A stretch of DNA of 7,800 bases from Allobrachymonas sp. Its GTDB lineage: Bacteria > Pseudomonadota > Gammaproteobacteria > Burkholderiales > Burkholderiaceae. The position numbers and the translations under genes are program-made. Below, in pieces: positions 1-6,893 of the stretch (the stretch's first letter is position 1; the number at the start of each line of letters is the position of its first letter). The notes beneath the pieces were generated by a model. It searched no databases. It saw only the letters and a list, made by a program, of their open reading frames with translations, and was not told the DNA's origin. The DNA is taken from NCBI GenBank assembly GCA_030529305.1, contig JAUMXD010000066.1, forward strand, positions 1 to 7,800, given 5' to 3'.

Positions 1-1112
1 TTGTTGAAAAGCGGCGTGCGCTGGTGGTTGGCCTTGCCCACGATCACATCCATGGTCAGCACGTGCAGCACTTGGGCGTTTTCGCCCAGTGTGTAGGCGC
101 GCAAGCGGTATTCGGGCACGTTCACCACCAGCATGCGCTTGCTTTGGTGCAACGGCGCCCAGCGCAGGCGCTCCATCGTCTGGGCGATTTGCTCAGCCCG
201 CTGTGCAGGCGGCACATTGAGTTGCGCAACGGTAGCGCGGTCGATGCGACCGGTTTCTTTCAAGCCATGCCGGCGCTGGAAAGTTTGTAGCGCGGTGGGC
301 AAGTTCGCCTCCAGCGCAGCAGCATCAGCCGCAGCCGCTTGAGGCAAATCGCCCAACTGCGCCAAGCGTTGAGCCAAGGTTTGCAACCCAGGCCAATCCT
401 GATTCAAGGCAAGGCCCTTGCCTTTGGCGGGCAGCGGAAAAGGTTCGGCCCAAGCCGGATCATCACGCAGCTGCAAGTAGCGTTGCAACTCGGTGCGCAG
501 CCCCGCATACATGGGCACTTGCGGCGTAGCCGCCTGCCACACGGGCGTCAGGTCGCCAGCCGGTACATATTGCGCCAGCAAAGCTTCCGCATCAAACGGG
601 GGGCGGGCGTCTTCGGAATAGTTTTCGCCGATGGTTTTAGGGTTGATGCGCCCGTGATGCAAGTCGTTGAGGTAACGCAGCACGGCCTGGTGCATGCGCT
701 GCTCCAGCTGCTCGCCTTCTTCAACCGACAAGCGCTGGCTGGCTGCGGCAGCCAAAGCCGCTTGCAGTTCAGCTGCATCGTAGTCTTGTGGCTGCAAACC
801 TTCCATCTCGGCGGCAGCCAGTCGCTTAAGCGCCTGCTGCGCCACGACCAGCGGCTTTTGGCTGCGCCCGTCAACCCAGCGGCGCAGAACGATGGTTTCG
901 GCTGCAACGTTGTCAGCGGCACTTGCCGCGCTGGCGGGTATGTTGCTGGCAGATGCAGGCACGTCAGGCGCTGCGGCCATGTCATCTGCCCTTTGAGCGC
1001 AGGCGGCCAGCGGCGCCAGCCCAACAGCTGCGGCCAGCACAGCCGCCCAGGCCGGGCGCAACAAAGGTTGCCCAAGAAGTTGTGAAGGTGAAGGTGTGCG
1101 AGAGATCGGCAT
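1..1112 (-). CDS. Murein L,D-transpeptidase, YcbB/LdtD family (N-terminal part; runs off the left edge)
   Basis: Enzymes of this family make 3-3 (meso-DAP to meso-DAP) cross-links in peptidoglycan in the periplasm. The frame stays open from the ATG at 1112 to the left edge, giving 370 codons. Residues 1-38 form an export signal: a few basic residues, a hydrophobic Ala/Leu/Val stretch at about 21-37, and LAAC at 35-38, which fits a lipobox with Cys38. An Ala/Ser-rich linker follows (about 41-70). Residues about 85-235 match the helical scaffold domain of YcbB proteins, including RYLNDLHHGRI at 146-156. Residues about 240-300 look like a PG_binding_1 repeat (LQTFQRRHGLKETGRID). From about 326 the YkuD domain begins: VNVPEYRLRAY at 330-340, then DVIVGKANHQRTPLF at 355-369. 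The catalytic His/Cys segment lies outside the window. The start is supported by AGGA 10 nt upstream. The family call is strong; the exact paralogue is not resolved. Confidence 0.88.
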   Translation of the reverse strand, partial: MPISRTPSPSQLLGQPLLRPAWAAVLAAAVGLAPLAACAQRADDMAAAPDVPASASNIPASAASAADNVAAETIVLRRWVDGRSQKPLVVAQQALKRLAAAEMEGLQPQDYDAAELQAALAAAASQRLSVEEGEQLEQRMHQAVLRYLNDLHHGRINPKTIGENYSEDARPPFDAEALLAQYVPAGDLTPVWQAATPQVPMYAGLRTELQRYLQLRDDPAWAEPFPLPAKGKGLALNQDWPGLQTLAQRLAQLGDLPQAAAADAAALEANLPTALQTFQRRHGLKETGRIDRATVAQLNVPPAQRAEQIAQTMERLRWAPLHQSKRMLVVNVPEYRLRAYTLGENAQVLHVLTMDVIVGKANHQRTPLFN

Positions 1113-1518
1113 GCTCAGGTTTTCCTGGCCTGTGTATCCCAAAAAAACAGGCCACAAATGAAATGAATGGCGGCAATGGTAGCGGGCTTGCCAAGCCCTT
1201 GCAGGCCGTTCATCCAGATGCTGCGAGGCAGGCAGCCGGATCGTTGTTTTTTGACATGGGCGCAGCGATGCACTGACTTTTTTGGATGTGACAGCACGCG
1301 CCATCAGCCCTGATCAAAGCGGCCACAAGCCACACGCCCTTTTGCCGCCTTTCGCTTAGGTGCTGCAACCCGCATGGCTTGACCATACCCAGCAGCCGGC
1401 AAACCATGTATATTGCTTGCCAACATCAAAGCTTGCTGCAGCCGCGCGTCAATGATTGCTTTTGATTGTCTTTTATTGGCTGCTTTTTCCATCTTCAGCT
1501 TTCAAAGGCCCATTTCCG
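1113..1518. other. Divergent intergenic region between the L,D-transpeptidase gene and phoH
   Basis: About 400 bp without a convincing gene. It should hold the promoters for both flanking genes. Toward phoH there is a TATATT -10-like hexamer at 1409-1414, but no good -35 at 16-18 bp; TTGACC at 1379-1384 is 24 bp away. A perfect TTGACA lies at 1251-1256 but has no matching -10 at the right distance. A 15-bp palindrome sits at 1184-1198. Stretches of T-rich sequence (about 1453-1503) precede the phoH start. Short open frames here have no ribosome binding site and no recognisable protein content. Confidence 0.5.
1184..1198. repeat. 15-bp palindrome upstream of the L,D-transpeptidase gene
   Basis: GGGCTTG, one central C, then CAAGCCC: perfect 7-bp arms. 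It lies 72 bp upstream of the transpeptidase start. There is no T-run beside it on either strand, so it is not a normal intrinsic terminator. It could be an operator or a small mRNA-leader hairpin; function is unknown. Confidence 0.45.
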
Positions 1519-3213
1519 ATGCCTCCTCTGCCCCCCCCGCCCAAAAAACGTGCCAGCCTGCTGGCTCCCGAATCGTTTGTCAGCCGTCCAGCGACCAAGC
1601 GTTCTGCACGCACCCAAGCAGCTCCGGCCGATTCGGTGCCCAGCACAGCAGCTAGCAAGCGCCCAACGGCCAAAGCCCAGGCAGAAGCCGCAATCAAGCA
1701 CACAGCCCAAGTGGTTGCGCCTGCTCCTGCATCTGTGCCATCAGCCCCTGCCCTACCGCTTGCCACCAGCCGCACCAGCAAGGCGCGCAAAGCCCCAGCC
1801 AAAAAGGTGGATGTATCCGCGCGCAAGCTGTTTGTGCTCGATACCAATGTGCTCATGCACGATCCGACTTGCCTTTTCCGCTTTGAAGAGCACGACATCT
1901 ATCTGGCGCTGATCGTGCTGGAGGAAATGGACAGCCACAAAAAAGGCAGCAACGAAGTGGCGCGCAATGTGCGCCAGGCCAGCCGCATGCTCGATGCGCT
2001 GGTGGCCGCCGCCCCCAAAGACAAGCTGGGCGAAGGCATTCCCTTGTCGGCCACGGGCCACAGCACCGCCACGGGCGATTTGTTTTTTCAAACCCAGTTG
2101 CTGGACTACACCCTGCCCGCCAAAGCCCTGCCCCAGGGCAAGGCCGACAACCAGATTCTGAGCGTGGTGGCCGCGCTCGAAAAGCTGCACCCCAACCGGC
2201 AAGTGGTGCTGGTCTCCAAAGACATCAATATGCGCGTCAAGGCCCGCGCCTTGGGCCTGGCCGCCGAAGACTACGAAAACGACAAGGCGCTGGGCGATGA
2301 CGAAGTGCTCTACAGCGGCGTGCTTGTGCTGCCCGCCGACTTCTGGGAAAACCAGCAGCAAAGAATCGAAAGCTGGCAAGAGGGCATGCACACCTTCTAC
2401 CGCGTGCACGGCCCGCTGGTGCAGCAAATGCTCATCAACCAGTTCGTGTATTTCGAGCAGCCCGGCGAAGCCAGTCTGTACACGCAAGTGGTCGAAATTC
2501 GCGGCGACAGCGCCGTGCTCAAAACCCTGCGCGATTGCACCCACCCCAAGCAAGCGGCCTGGGGCGTGACGGCTCGCAACCGCGAGCAGAACTTCGCGAT
2601 GAATTTGCTGCTTGATCCGGAGATCGATCTGGTCACGCTCGCAGGCCACGCCGGCACAGGCAAAACGCTGCTGGCCTTGGCCTGTGGCCTGACGCAGGTG
2701 CTGGATGATCGCCGCTACAGCGAAATCATCATGACCCGCGCCACCGTCAACGTGGCCGAAGACATCGGCTTTTTGCCCGGCACCGAAGAAGAAAAAATGG
2801 GTCCCTGGATGGGCGCGCTGGACGATAACCTCGAATTTCTCACGCGCAACAGCGCCAGCAGCGCTGGCGAATGGGGGCGCGCCGCCACGCAAGACTTGGT
2901 GCGCAGCCGCATCAAGATCAAGAGCATGAACTTCATGCGCGGGCGCACCTTCATGAACAAATACCTCATCATCGACGAGGCGCAAAACCTCACGCCCAAA
3001 CAGATGAAGACCCTGATCACCCGCGCTGGCCCCGGCACCAAAATCATCTGCATGGGCAACCTGGCGCAAATCGACACGCCCTATCTGACCGAAGGCTCTT
3101 CGGGCCTGACCTCGGTAGTCGATAAGTTCAAAGGCTGGCCGCACAGCGGGCACATCACGCTGGCGCGCGGCGAACGTTCGCGCCTGGCCGACTTTGCCAG
3201 CGAGGTGCTTTGA
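1519..3213 (+). CDS. PIN domain-PhoH family ATPase (PhoH2-like, putative ribonuclease/RNA helicase)
   Basis: A 564-residue protein joining a VapC-like PIN nuclease domain to a PhoH P-loop ATPase. Characterised PIN-PhoH proteins (PhoH2 of mycobacteria) unwind and cut RNA using ATP; that role is inferred here. Residues 1-100 are a basic Ala/Pro/Ser-rich tail of low complexity. The PIN domain runs from about 102 to 245, with VLDTNVLMHD (Asp108), LEEMD at 134-138, ADNQIL (Asp210) and SKDINMRVKA (Asp235) supplying the expected acidic metal ligands. The PhoH domain covers about 355-564: Walker A GHAGTGKT at 376-383, Walker B LIIDEAQ at 483-489, GNLAQID at 513-519 and a C-terminal RGERSRLA arginine motif. 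ATG 1519 is preferred because its product starts MPPLPPPPKKRASLL, as related proteins do, and AAAGG lies 10 nt upstream; a TTG at 1456 would add 21 hydrophobic residues without support. No antitoxin-like gene precedes it. phoH is used as a family name, not a proven symbol. Confidence 0.93.
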   Translation: MPPLPPPPKKRASLLAPESFVSRPATKRSARTQAAPADSVPSTAASKRPTAKAQAEAAIKHTAQVVAPAPASVPSAPALPLATSRTSKARKAPAKKVDVSARKLFVLDTNVLMHDPTCLFRFEEHDIYLALIVLEEMDSHKKGSNEVARNVRQASRMLDALVAAAPKDKLGEGIPLSATGHSTATGDLFFQTQLLDYTLPAKALPQGKADNQILSVVAALEKLHPNRQVVLVSKDINMRVKARALGLAAEDYENDKALGDDEVLYSGVLVLPADFWENQQQRIESWQEGMHTFYRVHGPLVQQMLINQFVYFEQPGEASLYTQVVEIRGDSAVLKTLRDCTHPKQAAWGVTARNREQNFAMNLLLDPEIDLVTLAGHAGTGKTLLALACGLTQVLDDRRYSEIIMTRATVNVAEDIGFLPGTEEEKMGPWMGALDDNLEFLTRNSASSAGEWGRAATQDLVRSRIKIKSMNFMRGRTFMNKYLIIDEAQNLTPKQMKTLITRAGPGTKIICMGNLAQIDTPYLTEGSSGLTSVVDKFKGWPHSGHITLARGERSRLADFASEVL

Positions 3214-3219
3214 ATCACA

Positions 3220-3231
3220 AGCGCATGCGCT
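3220..3231. repeat. Perfect 12-bp palindrome after phoH
   Basis: AGCGCATGCGCT is its own reverse complement and starts 7 bp after the phoH stop codon. The flanking ATCA (3214-3217) and TGAT (3231-3234) could extend pairing. There is no downstream T-run, so a role as an intrinsic terminator is doubtful. A mRNA 3'-end hairpin or a protein-binding site is possible. Confidence 0.4.
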
Positions 3232-3461
3232 GATGTTGCTAGCGCTGTTGGCTATTAGTCAGGCACGCGCGCACTACCCAACCCACCAGCCAACATGCGC
3301 CAGCAGCACAAATAACAGCGTGGCCACTGCAACATTGCAAACACGCGCTTGATGCATGCTTGATGTTTTATTGACGCCAGCACAGCGCGAGGAGCCATCG
3401 CGCTTGCTGGGCGTGTAGCGCATGACTGCACACGTCCTCTCTTGCCCAGATTTGAAAACTC

Positions 3462-5681
3462 ATGACCCAGCCCCACCGCTTGTCCGCCCCCGATGTGCAT
3501 GCGCTGTCGATGGTGTTTGACTTCGCTTTGGATTCCGCCCTGGATGCAGCCTCGCAAACCAGCTCGTCCACGCAACGCCTGCACTTCAGCCAAGCGCAGG
3601 GCATCGAAATCGCCTGGCAGCCTGATGAAGTGCTACCTGCCCTGCAACGCATCGAGCAAGCCGTGCTGCAAGGCGCATGGGCCGCGGGCTACATCGCTTA
3701 CGAAGCAGCGGCGGGATTGGACCCCAGCTTGGCTCAAGCCATGCGTCAACCACAAGGCAGCAATGCTTGTGATGACCACGCTTGTGATAACAACACTCGC
3801 AATAGCAATCCGACCGATTCAGAGACGCCGCCCCCGATACCGCCACAAACGCCGCTTTTGGCCTTGGCCCTATTCGCTGGCACTGACTTATCTGCGCCAG
3901 ATGATGGTGATGACGCATCGGAGCTTTCCGGCGCCAATGCGGCTGCGCCCACCACCACAACGGCATCCATGCACCGCAAGCCCGTCAGCAACAGCCCCAC
4001 GCCAGCGCACACGCCCTTTGCAGATGGCTTGCCTGCGGCTCACCCTTGCCTTACGTGGCATACGCGGCCAGGCTCCGATTCGCCCACACCCGCAACAGCT
4101 GCGCCGCAGTGCCAACTCTCCGAAGCGCAAGCGCCTTACGTCGAAACCGTCAACCGCTTGCGCCAAGCCATTGCTGCGGGTGACTTGTATCAAGTCAATT
4201 ACACGCTGCGGGCCGATGCAACTGCGCCCGCCAATTTTTCACCCTGGCGCTATTACGAGGCCCTGCGCCAACGCCAGCAATGCCGCTACGGCGCTTTTTT
4301 GAACTTTGGCTACCATCACATCCTGTCGCTCTCGCCCGAGCTGTTTTTCGATTGGCACTGCCGCAGCGGCACCATCACCACCCGCCCGATGAAAGGCACT
4401 GCTCCGCGCGGCGCCACTCCTGAAACCGACACAGCCCAGGCCGACACTTTGCGCAACAGCGCCAAAGAGCGGGCCGAAAACGTCATGATCGTGGATTTGC
4501 TGCGCAACGATCTGGGCCGCATCGCCCAAACCGGCAGCGTGCATGTGCCGCAACTGCTGCACACCGAGCCCTACCCCACGCTCTGGCAGATGACCAGCAC
4601 CGTGCAAGCCATCACGCGGCCCGGCATCACTTTCACCGAAGTGCTGCAAGCGCTGTTCCCCTGTGGTTCCATCACTGGCGCGCCCAAGCTCATGGCCATG
4701 CAAAAGATTGCTGCTTCCGAGGCCACACCGCGCGGCGTGTATTGCGGCGCGGTGGGCTTTTTCCACAAAGACCGCGCCCTGTTCAATGTGGCCATTCGCA
4801 CCATCACGCACACACCGTCCCCCAATGGCGGCGGCCATCTGCGCTGCGGCACCGGCGGCGGCATCACCTGGCCGGCGCAGGCCGAAGCCGAATATGCCGA
4901 GGCCCAACTCAAGCTGCGCTTTTTGCACACCGCCCCTTTCCCGCAGCCCGACTTTGCCCTGCGCGAAACCATGCTGCTGGCCGACGGCTGCTTCGTCTTG
5001 CTGGCACCGCACTTGCGGCGCATCAGGCAATCGGCTCGCGCCTGCCACTTTCGGCCCATCAGCTGGGGTGAATATCTGCTCGCCCTGCAAGGCTTTGCCC
5101 ATCAACACCCACAAGGGCTGTGGCGCGTGGCGCTGACGCAAACGGCCAATGGCCAGCTCAGCCTCTCGGGCAGCCCCGTGAACAACGAGGTACTGCTGCC
5201 CGGCAAGGACTGGGATACGCACGATGCCCTGCCCGCCGCTTGGCAGCAAGCACCATCGACTTCCAACACCGTCCGACCCGTGGCACTGGCCCCAGCCGCC
5301 AACAGCGTGGATACCTGCTGGCTGCTGCACAAAACCACGCAGCGTGTGCATTACGAAGCGGCATTGGCCGCCGCACAGGCAGCCACGCCTGATGCATGGG
5401 ACGTGATCCTGCACACACCAGACGGGTTTGCCACCGAATGCACGCGCGGCAACCTGGTGCTGCAAACGCCGCAGGGCTGCCTCACGCCGCCACTGGCGCA
5501 GGGCTTGCTGCCGGGCACCTTGCGCGAGGTCTTGTTGCAGCGCCGTGTGCTGCGCGAAGCAGCCATCCCCATCCAGCGCCTGCTGCACCCGCAGCCGGGC
5601 GACCGGCTCTGGTTCATCAACAGCGTGCGCGGCTGGCTGCCGATTCGGCTGGTTGCGCCCGGCTGTTCATCCAAGCACTGA
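3462..5681 (+). CDS. pabB: Bifunctional aminodeoxychorismate synthase component I / aminodeoxychorismate lyase (PabB-PabC fusion)
   Basis: One 739-residue cytosolic protein predicted to carry out both late steps of p-aminobenzoate synthesis for folate. The PabB part uses ammonia from a separate PabA glutaminase to turn chorismate into 4-amino-4-deoxychorismate; the PLP-dependent PabC part releases pyruvate to give PABA. PabB covers about 18-490: GYIAYEAAAGLDP (76-88), GDLYQVNYT (240-248), RPMKGTAPRG (308-317), ENVMIVDLLRNDLGR (339-353), GSITGAPK (402-409) and GGGITW (465-470). Lys311 in the PxKGT motif is the PabB-type residue; anthranilate synthase TrpE has Ala there. PabC covers about 497-735: FALRETMLL, HKTTQRVHYEA with the likely PLP Lys624, ECTRGNLV (659-666), GLLPGTLRE (681-689) and NSVRGW (720-725). 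Residues about 95-130 and 145-215 are low-complexity insertions. An in-frame TGA at 3453-3455 makes ATG 3462 the earliest start; the Shine-Dalgarno is poor. No pabA lies in the window. Confidence 0.93.
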   Translation: MTQPHRLSAPDVHALSMVFDFALDSALDAASQTSSSTQRLHFSQAQGIEIAWQPDEVLPALQRIEQAVLQGAWAAGYIAYEAAAGLDPSLAQAMRQPQGSNACDDHACDNNTRNSNPTDSETPPPIPPQTPLLALALFAGTDLSAPDDGDDASELSGANAAAPTTTTASMHRKPVSNSPTPAHTPFADGLPAAHPCLTWHTRPGSDSPTPATAAPQCQLSEAQAPYVETVNRLRQAIAAGDLYQVNYTLRADATAPANFSPWRYYEALRQRQQCRYGAFLNFGYHHILSLSPELFFDWHCRSGTITTRPMKGTAPRGATPETDTAQADTLRNSAKERAENVMIVDLLRNDLGRIAQTGSVHVPQLLHTEPYPTLWQMTSTVQAITRPGITFTEVLQALFPCGSITGAPKLMAMQKIAASEATPRGVYCGAVGFFHKDRALFNVAIRTITHTPSPNGGGHLRCGTGGGITWPAQAEAEYAEAQLKLRFLHTAPFPQPDFALRETMLLADGCFVLLAPHLRRIRQSARACHFRPISWGEYLLALQGFAHQHPQGLWRVALTQTANGQLSLSGSPVNNEVLLPGKDWDTHDALPAAWQQAPSTSNTVRPVALAPAANSVDTCWLLHKTTQRVHYEAALAAAQAATPDAWDVILHTPDGFATECTRGNLVLQTPQGCLTPPLAQGLLPGTLREVLLQRRVLREAAIPIQRLLHPQPGDRLWFINSVRGWLPIRLVAPGCSSKH

Positions 5682-5683
5682 AG

Positions 5684-5742
5684 CCAATCGGTTGATTGGT
5701 AGGTAGGTAGGTTAATTGATCGACCAATCACTCAATCATTGA
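5684..5742. repeat. Cluster of nested inverted repeats and a GGTA microsatellite downstream of pabB
   Basis: Starting 2 bp after the pabB stop codon, CCAATC (5684-5689) and GATTGG (5694-5699) form a 4-nt-loop hairpin. The same right arm, as TGATTGGT (5693-5700), also pairs perfectly with ACCAATCA (5723-5730), so two alternative structures compete. Between them GGTA repeats three times (5698-5709). TCAATCATTGA (5732-5742) is a further palindrome. The composition is much more AT-rich than the flanking genes. This may serve as a transcript end for pabB, although no T-run follows. Confidence 0.5.
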
Positions 5743-5792
5743 ACCCAAACAGCATCCACCCAACGGCTGGGCAGCACAAGTGCTAGCTGGCA

Positions 5793-5827
5793 GCAAGGGC
5801 AAGCAGCAACATGCTTGATGCCCTTGC
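5793..5827. terminator. Candidate transcript-end hairpin between convergent pabB and rluA
   Basis: GCAAGGGCA (5793-5801) and TGCCCTTGC (5819-5827) are perfect 9-bp inverted arms; within the 17-nt loop AGCA (5805-5808) and TGCT (5812-5815) can pair further. It lies 37 bp past the rluA stop and about 110 bp past the pabB stop, where a shared terminator would be expected. Neither strand shows a clean T-run after the stem, so factor-independent termination is not certain. Confidence 0.4.
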
Positions 5828-5864
5828 ATTGATGTTATTGGCTGCCCGCGCACTGCTGCCTCCA

Positions 5865-6611
5865 TCAATCAAAACGCGCCGGGCATTGCCACTCCATCAT
5901 CTCGCCCGTGATCGGGTGCTGCAAAGCCAGACGCCAAGCATGCAGCAACAGGCGCGGTGCCATGCGCTGGTTGGCCGCATCGCCGTACAAGGTGTCACCT
6001 GCAATCGTGTGACCGATGGATTGCAAATGCACGCGAATCTGGTGCGAGCGGCCAGTTTCAGGCGCCACCTCCAGCACGGCGTATCCGTTTTTCGTGCACT
6101 CTGCGCCCGCTTCAGCAGCTTCCCTCGCTGCTGCCGTAGTTGCCACCTGCGGGCGAAAAAAATCAGGTGCCAGCGCCGCATACGTGTGTGGGACATCCAG
6201 CACGCGCCAATGGGTGCGGCTGGGTTTGCCGTTTTGCCAATCGATGATGCTGCGCGGGCGATTGGGCCAATCCACCCGCAAGGGCGCATCGATGGTTTGC
6301 CACTGCATGGGCGCCACAGCTGGCTGGCCCTGCACGATGGCCACATAGCCCTTGCCCACCTGCGCTTGCGCGAACTGCCGCTGCAAGTGGCGCTGGGCGT
6401 CTGGCCCGCGCGCCATCACGATCAGGCCGCTGGTGCACATATCCAGCCGGTGCACGATCAGGGCATCGGCAAAGGCTTGCTGCACGCGAGCGCTGAGGCA
6501 ATCTTGCTTCTCTGGCCCGCGCCCCGGCACCGAGAGCAAGCCCGACGGTTTGTTGAGCACCACCAGCGCCTCGTCGGCATGAACAAGCCCTACCCCTTCA
6601 ACAGCAGCCAT
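5865..6611 (-). CDS. rluA: RluA-type pseudouridine synthase (23S rRNA / tRNA)
   Basis: Predicted to isomerise uridine to pseudouridine; E. coli RluA modifies U746 of 23S rRNA and U32 of several tRNAs. The 248-residue product lacks an S4 RNA-binding domain, as RluA does. Motifs: LVVLNKPSGLLSVPGRG (16-32), catalytic HRLDMCTSGLIVMA (54-67) with Asp57, DWPNRPRS (114-121), GKPSRTHW (128-135), ETGRSHQIRVHL (185-196) and MAPRLLLHA (217-225). The pattern DWPNRP plus MAPRLLLHA matches RluA more closely than RluC or RluD. An Ala/Glu-rich stretch at about 148-174 appears to be an insertion of some 25 residues compared with E. coli RluA recalled from memory. The start is ATG 6611; an in-frame TTG at 6626 is possible, and neither has a clear Shine-Dalgarno sequence. 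It is convergent with pabB, and no partner gene is evident. Confidence 0.87.
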   Translation of the reverse strand: MAAVEGVGLVHADEALVVLNKPSGLLSVPGRGPEKQDCLSARVQQAFADALIVHRLDMCTSGLIVMARGPDAQRHLQRQFAQAQVGKGYVAIVQGQPAVAPMQWQTIDAPLRVDWPNRPRSIIDWQNGKPSRTHWRVLDVPHTYAALAPDFFRPQVATTAAAREAAEAGAECTKNGYAVLEVAPETGRSHQIRVHLQSIGHTIAGDTLYGDAANQRMAPRLLLHAWRLALQHPITGEMMEWQCPARFD

Positions 6612-6802
6612 AAACAATCGCAACAATCAAAACAAACCATACGTGGACTAGGCTCAAGCCATGCTTGCGGGCATGAATGGTATGGGGGTGGCATGCGTTA
6701 GCTTGTTACACAAACCACGTACTTGGCTTTGCGAGCCGCTGCACGCAAATCATTTGCCTACAGCCAAACATCGCAGTCAAGCACCAATTCGCTCCGCCCA
6801 AA

Positions 6803-6822
6803 CCAAGCCACGATTGGCTTGG
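6803..6822. repeat. 8-bp stem, 4-nt loop hairpin beside the terminator
   Basis: CCAAGCCA (6803-6810), loop CGAT, TGGCTTGG (6815-6822) is a perfect inverted repeat. GCTCC (6791-6795) and GGAGC (6821-6825) can pair in an overlapping alternative. It lies 11 bp from the stronger A/T-flanked terminator at 6834-6863 and may be a second transcript-end structure for the DUF883 gene; no T-run follows it on either strand. Confidence 0.4.
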
Positions 6823-6833
6823 AGCTTCCCATA

Positions 6834-6863
6834 AAAAAAGCACTGCTCGCGCAGTGCTTTTTT
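6834..6863 (-). terminator. Strong bidirectional rho-independent terminator
   Basis: GCACTGC (6840-6846), loop TCGC, GCAGTGC (6851-6857) form a 7-bp GC-rich stem, flanked by six or more A on the left (6833-6839) and six T on the right (6858-6863), so both strands end in a U-run. It sits 30 bp after the stop codon of the minus-strand DUF883 gene, which it most likely terminates. It would also block plus-strand read-through toward that gene. Confidence 0.88.
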
Positions 6864-6893
6864 ATTCAAGGCCAATGTGAATGGCCTAGCCGA

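Noticed and set aside
339..1085. A 248-codon plus-strand open frame at the left end
   Set aside because: The minus strand of the same region encodes a recognisable L,D-transpeptidase. The plus frame is its shadow.
1251..1279. Perfect TTGACA upstream of phoH as a promoter
   Set aside because: The hexamers at 16-18 bp spacing do not resemble a -10, and the start codon is about 260 bp away.
1753..3153. A long minus-strand open frame of 466 codons opposite phoH
   Set aside because: It is antisense to a gene with clear PIN and PhoH motifs. Long antisense frames are common in GC-rich coding DNA, and its His/Gly/Val-rich translation shows no recognisable domain.
3348..3365. CTTGATG repeated with an 11-bp offset upstream of pabB, and the 11-mer CATGCTTGATG shared with 5810-5820
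   Set aside because: Seven-base repeats and a single shared 11-mer are expected by chance in several kilobases, and no promoter is visible at a matching position.
4239..5588. A 449-codon minus-strand open frame opposite pabB
   Set aside because: It is entirely antisense to the fusion gene, has a Gln/Gly/His-rich translation and no recognisable motif.
5811..6701. A 296-codon plus-strand open frame opposite rluA
   Set aside because: The minus strand carries all the RluA motifs; the plus frame has no ribosome site and no domain.
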